DNA from: Patescibacteria group bacterium UBA3291
GTDB lineage: Bacteria > Patescibacteriota > Gracilibacteria > Absconditabacterales > Absconditicoccaceae
Direction: 5' to 3'
Assembly (NCBI GenBank): GCA_002361595.1
Contig: DETJ01000011.1
Span: forward strand, 1-26,281
DNA length: 26,281 bases
The notes under the pieces are model-generated. The model worked only from the letters and a program-made list of their open reading frames with translations, did no database searches and was not told the DNA's origin. Both the position numbers and the translations under genes were made by a program. Numbering within the stretch: the stretch's first letter is position 1; the number at the start of each line of letters is the position of its first letter. This document shows, one piece after another, positions 26,234-26,281 of this stretch.

Positions 26234-26281
26234 ATGATTAAAATATTAAAAGAATTTTCAAAGAAAGAAGTCTGATTAATG
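26234..26281 (+). CDS. Start of an unidentified gene, cut by the window end
   Basis: An open frame of 16 codons reading MIKILKEFSKKEVGLM, with TGA as Gly14, runs off the end of the window. The ATG is the first after a 100-base AT-rich, non-coding stretch that follows the rplI terminator. The short basic-amphipathic start could precede a membrane helix, but too little is visible to name the product. Confidence 0.4.

Noticed and set aside
1..26281. Code 4 (UGA = Trp), as in mycoplasmas.
   Set aside because: TGA positions fall at invariant glycines (P-loops, PGMYIG, Obg fold), while conserved tryptophans are TGG.
1..26281. CRISPR array, insertion sequence, integrase or prophage.
   Set aside because: No regularly spaced direct repeats, no transposase or recombinase motifs in any frame read with code 25.

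Overview
The window is an AT-rich piece of a bacterial chromosome that makes sense only if UGA is read as glycine (translation table 25). Read with the standard code, nearly every gene shatters. Read with UGA = Gly, the conserved motifs return exactly: the MutS Walker A loop, the Obg glycine-rich fold and G1 loop, the GyrB ATPase, and prepilin and lipoprotein signal sites. Supported genes stop at TAA or TAG, and Trp is always TGG in the stretches I translated. This reassignment is known from the Patescibacteria/CPR lineages Absconditabacteria (SR1) and Gracilibacteria (BD1-5). I cannot tell which of the two this is. Degenerate-looking central metabolism (a pyruvate-kinase relative without several hallmark motifs) and many lineage-specific hypotheticals fit such a reduced genome.

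Layout. 1-7.7 kb: mutS (+); a membrane protein of unknown function (-); a PilT/PINA-type ATPase with a KH domain (+); a palindromic intergenic repeat; a divergent pyruvate-kinase-like gene; and nusB (+). 7.7-8.1 kb: a small GC-richer gene (-) that uses only GGN glycine codons, with its own promoter, a palindromic operator-like site and a strong terminator; it looks acquired. 8.2-11.2 kb: a DUF1294 membrane protein (+), a small lipoprotein (-), rpmF and rpmA (-, preceded by a structured leader) and a large lipoprotein (-). 11.3-15.4 kb: a charged hypothetical (+), gyrB (-), divergent smpB (+) and a SIMPL-domain protein (+). 15.4-17.3 kb: obg (-) and a small lipoprotein (-).

17.3-23.1 kb is a type IV pilus or pseudopilus operon on the minus strand. 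In transcription order it carries a PilN-like protein, a PilO-like protein, the PilC/GspF platform protein, three prepilins with FT(L/M)(V/I)E N-motifs, and a PilX/GspK-like minor component. Its promoter (TTGCAT-17-TATACT) overlaps a perfect 10-bp inverted repeat. No pilB/pilT motor, pilM or prepilin peptidase gene is in the window.

23.1-25.4 kb is a compact minus-strand operon: a HEPN-like plus CBS-pair protein, a protein with a possible transglutaminase-like Cys-His-Asp layout, and rsmG. It diverges from rplI (+), which is followed by a terminator and the first 16 codons of another gene. I see no tRNA, rRNA, CRISPR array, insertion sequence or integrase. No gene-free stretch exceeds 300 bases; the longest (about 275 bases, 3811-4085) holds two divergent promoters.
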